Assembly: GCA_026196615.1 (NCBI GenBank) | Contig: JAPHSW010000259.1 | Location: 1-33,851 of the forward strand | Direction of reading: 5' to 3' | DNA length: 33,851 bases | From: Gammaproteobacteria bacterium | Lineage (GTDB): Bacteria; Pseudomonadota; Gammaproteobacteria; GRL18 | Part shown: positions 32,163 to 33,851 of the stretch, in pieces | Layout of the letters: every line of letters starts with the position of its first letter | Numbering within the stretch: the stretch's first letter is position 1 | Made by a program: the position numbers and the translations under genes | The notes under the pieces: model-generated | Database searches by the model: none | What the model saw: the letters and a program-made list of their open reading frames with translations, nothing else | What the model was told of the DNA's origin: nothing

Positions 32163-33101
32163 ATGGAAAAAATTACCATAATTGGAGCAGGTAACGTTGG
32201 AGCCCATGCTGCGGTTTCTGCTGCGACACTTGAACTTGGAAATATTGTATTACTGGATCAAGATGCCGATCTTGCAAAAGGAAAAGCGCTTGATATTACT
32301 CAGTCCATGGCACTTATTCAAAGTGATGTGATTGTTACTGGCACTGGTGACTACAAAGAGACTGCGGACTCATCAATTGTTATTGTTACTGCGGGTGTTT
32401 CCCGTAAACCAGGTATGTCTCGTGATGACCTACTGCATATCAACGCCGATATCGTTGAATCAATTGTTAAACAGGTTGTAGAATATTCTCCTGATTGTAT
32501 TTTGATAATTGTTACTAACCCAATTAATACCCTGGTTCAGCTTGCCTATGATATTAGTGGTTTTAGTAAAGAACGAGTGATTGGGATGGCTGGTATTCTG
32601 GATGGTGGGCGTTTTAAGTACTTTATTGCCGAAGAATTAAATGTGGCTGCCAGTGAGGTGGTGACAATGGTTTTAGGTGATCATGGTGCTCTAATGGTGC
32701 CACTTGAAGATCATTGTCAGGTGAATGGTCAACCGATTGCTGAATTATTATCCAGAGAACGTATTGAAGAGATAGTATATAGAGTTCAACATGCGGGCTC
32801 TGAGATAGTTAATTTACTTAAAACAAGTTCTTCCTATTTTGCTCCAGGGCTTGCTGTTATACAAATGGCTAAAGCAATCATAAGAGATGAGGGGAAAACT
32901 CTACCATGTGCTGTTTTTCTTGAAGGAGAGTATGATGTTACAGGTGCATTTGTTGGTGTGCCAGTTGTACTTGGTCGTAATGGGGTGGAAAAAATTGTGG
33001 AGATACACCTCAGTGAAAAAGAAACAATCGCATTTAACCGCTCCGTTGAACACATCAAAGAAAGAACAGCAGATCTTAATAAACAAAGGCAAAATAAATA
33101 G
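32163..33101 (+). CDS. mdh: Malate dehydrogenase, LDH-type
   Basis: A 312-residue NAD-dependent malate dehydrogenase of the lactate-dehydrogenase-like class. The Rossmann motif is IIGAGNVG (7-13), with Asp32 selecting NAD. Arg81 in AGVSRKPGMSR is the residue that favours oxaloacetate over pyruvate, helped by Arg87. Asn119 lies in VTNPIN, Asp147 and Arg150 in GILDGGRFK, and the catalytic His174 in LGDHGALMVPL. GILDGGRFK replaces the more common LDSARFR. It interconverts malate and oxaloacetate in the TCA cycle. A possible hairpin overlaps the stop codon. The next gene, 265 bases on, encodes an iron-sulfur protein, which suggests a joint role in C4-dicarboxylate metabolism. Confidence 0.93.
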   Translation: MEKITIIGAGNVGAHAAVSAATLELGNIVLLDQDADLAKGKALDITQSMALIQSDVIVTGTGDYKETADSSIVIVTAGVSRKPGMSRDDLLHINADIVESIVKQVVEYSPDCILIIVTNPINTLVQLAYDISGFSKERVIGMAGILDGGRFKYFIAEELNVAASEVVTMVLGDHGALMVPLEDHCQVNGQPIAELLSRERIEEIVYRVQHAGSEIVNLLKTSSSYFAPGLAVIQMAKAIIRDEGKTLPCAVFLEGEYDVTGAFVGVPVVLGRNGVEKIVEIHLSEKETIAFNRSVEHIKERTADLNKQRQNK

Positions 33102-33116
33102 TCAATTGACTATTTT
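33096..33116 (+). terminator. Hairpin overlapping the mdh stop codon
   Basis: AAATAGTCAA and TTGACTATTT are perfect inverse copies meeting without spacer, so the RNA hairpin would use an AATT loop and a 7-8-bp stem, followed by TTTATTG. It is a plausible but AT-rich terminator. Confidence 0.4.
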
Positions 33117-33366
33117 ATTGACTGCTAATATTAGTTTTAGCAATATTAATTATAGATTTTTATAAGTAAATATTGAACTCTTTTAAGATTTATAATCTAT
33201 CATTAACCATATAGAAAACAATTGGATACTTTGTTATTATGAATTGTTTCTATGTTATCGTACTATTTTACTTGGTTGTTTCTTCAGGCTCTTTTTGCTC
33301 ATCTTATGATGACTTAAGGCCCTTTTTTAGGTATATTATACCCCCACTATTTATAATGATTAATGA

Positions 33367-33851
33367 ATGAATTGCAGCGAAAAAAACAATAAAACAAAAA
33401 AAGATGTCACCTTAACAATTAATGGCCGACAAATTGTCGCGCCAGATTCTTTGTCTATAATTCAGGCTCTTTGGCATGCAGGTTATCCTCGTGTCAAAGG
33501 AGTGGGCTGCCTGGATGGTGTATGTGGTTCATGTAGTGTCGTGGTCCGTCATGCTGGCTCTTCCGAACTGAAAATGGAATTAGGTTGCCAGCTTCTTATC
33601 GAAGAAGGTATGAATGTTTTCTTTTCAGTCTTTGATACTCCTTCCCAACATTCTTATGATTTATCAGAAATAAATACTTCATGGGATGTGCAAACGGAAT
33701 TCCACAAAATTTTCCCTGAAGCTCAAAAATGCCGTCACTGTAATGGCTGTAACAAAGCATGCCCAAAAGGTATTGATGTTGAATTGGGAGTTGATTTGGC
33801 TGTCAAAGGACGTTTTAGGGAATCAGGTGAGCACTTTGTTGAATGTGTGAT
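33367..33851 (+). CDS. [2Fe-2S]/[4Fe-4S] protein, SdhB/TfrB-like, N-terminal part (3' end outside window)
   Basis: The open frame from ATG 33367 runs off the right edge (161 codons seen). After a lysine-rich start comes a plant-type ferredoxin fold with NGRQIVAPDSLSIIQAL, then GCLDGVCGSCSV (three cysteines of the [2Fe-2S] site) and a fourth Cys in ELGCQ. Farther on, KCRHCNGCNKACPKGIDV supplies ligands for a [4Fe-4S] cluster. This combination is that of succinate dehydrogenase/fumarate reductase iron-sulfur subunits or the related thiol:fumarate reductase TfrB and similar fused proteins; the missing C-terminus would decide. Its position after mdh favours fumarate/succinate or malate-linked electron transfer. 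No ribosome site is obvious. A GGTATA-t-TATACC palindrome lies at 33330-33342 upstream. Confidence 0.82.
   Translation, partial: MNCSEKNNKTKKDVTLTINGRQIVAPDSLSIIQALWHAGYPRVKGVGCLDGVCGSCSVVVRHAGSSELKMELGCQLLIEEGMNVFFSVFDTPSQHSYDLSEINTSWDVQTEFHKIFPEAQKCRHCNGCNKACPKGIDVELGVDLAVKGRFRESGEHFVECV

Noticed and set aside
32887-33165. 92-codon frame overlapping the end of malate dehydrogenase
   Set aside because: It is in another frame of a strongly conserved gene; no ribosome site or family resemblance.
1-33851. Mobile elements, prophage, CRISPR arrays, tRNA or rRNA genes
   Set aside because: No transposase, integrase, phage gene, regularly spaced repeat series or recognisable tRNA/rRNA sequence was found; codon use looks even throughout.

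Overview
The window is AT-rich (roughly one third G+C by eye) bacterial chromosome with densely packed genes on both strands. The gene content points to a gammaproteobacterium: a PilU-type twitching ATPase, a BaeSR two-component pair with a Spy-like protein, PepD, a Tas-type aldo/keto reductase, an AttEFGH-type ABC cassette, a YbgC thioesterase and a DUF1631-like protein. TusA/DsrE2 sulfur-relay genes and the end of an NAD-dependent formate dehydrogenase operon (fdsC/fdhD, fdsD) suggest a sulfur-oxidising or C1-using lineage. I cannot place it to genus.

Left part (1-5850): the end of the formate dehydrogenase operon meets, head to head at the 3' ends, a leftward operon tusA - dsrE2 - GAF/PAS/GGDEF/EAL. 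The cyclic-di-GMP gene is only 13 bases behind the sulfur-transfer genes. A 329-base AT-rich gap then precedes a long RluA-family pseudouridine synthase.

Centre-left (5875-11290): a leftward SUF iron-sulfur assembly operon in the order sufB - sufC - sufD - sufT-like - sufE - 74-residue conserved protein - double CDGSH protein. It has a clear sigma70-like promoter whose predicted start lies on an IscR type-1-like operator. No cysteine desulfurase gene (sufS) is present although sufE is. A pair of mutually exclusive hairpins lies before the last gene.

Centre (11291-18421): an attE-attFG-attH ABC export-type cassette, a glutaredoxin-like protein, a secreted histidine-rich protein, a 37-codon remnant of a UbiH-like flavoprotein, and a Tas-type aldo/keto reductase.

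Centre-right (18492-25606): pepD; a divergent spy-like / baeS-baeR module with a good match to the E. coli BaeR box in the shared intergenic region; a small membrane-anchored protein whose ribosome binding site touches a 15-bp hairpin; and a chemoreceptor with a probable NIT sensor domain.

Right part (25822-33851): a DUF1631-like protein, two unrecognised proteins, two structured non-coding gaps of over 400 bases (one with DnaA-box-like sites, one with a 66-bp inverted-repeat element), YbgC, PilU with an acidic tail, a secreted pentapeptide-repeat protein, an LDH-type malate dehydrogenase, and the start of a [2Fe-2S]/[4Fe-4S] protein running off the end.

A theme across the first half is sulfur and iron-sulfur traffic (FdhD, TusA, DsrE2, SUF, CDGSH, glutaredoxin). 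No tRNA, rRNA, CRISPR array, transposase or phage gene was seen. Nothing here is a demonstrable new defence or mobile system. The best leads are regulatory: the IscR-like and BaeR-like sites, the alternative hairpins in the suf operon, and the coupling of a c-di-GMP enzyme to a sulfur relay.
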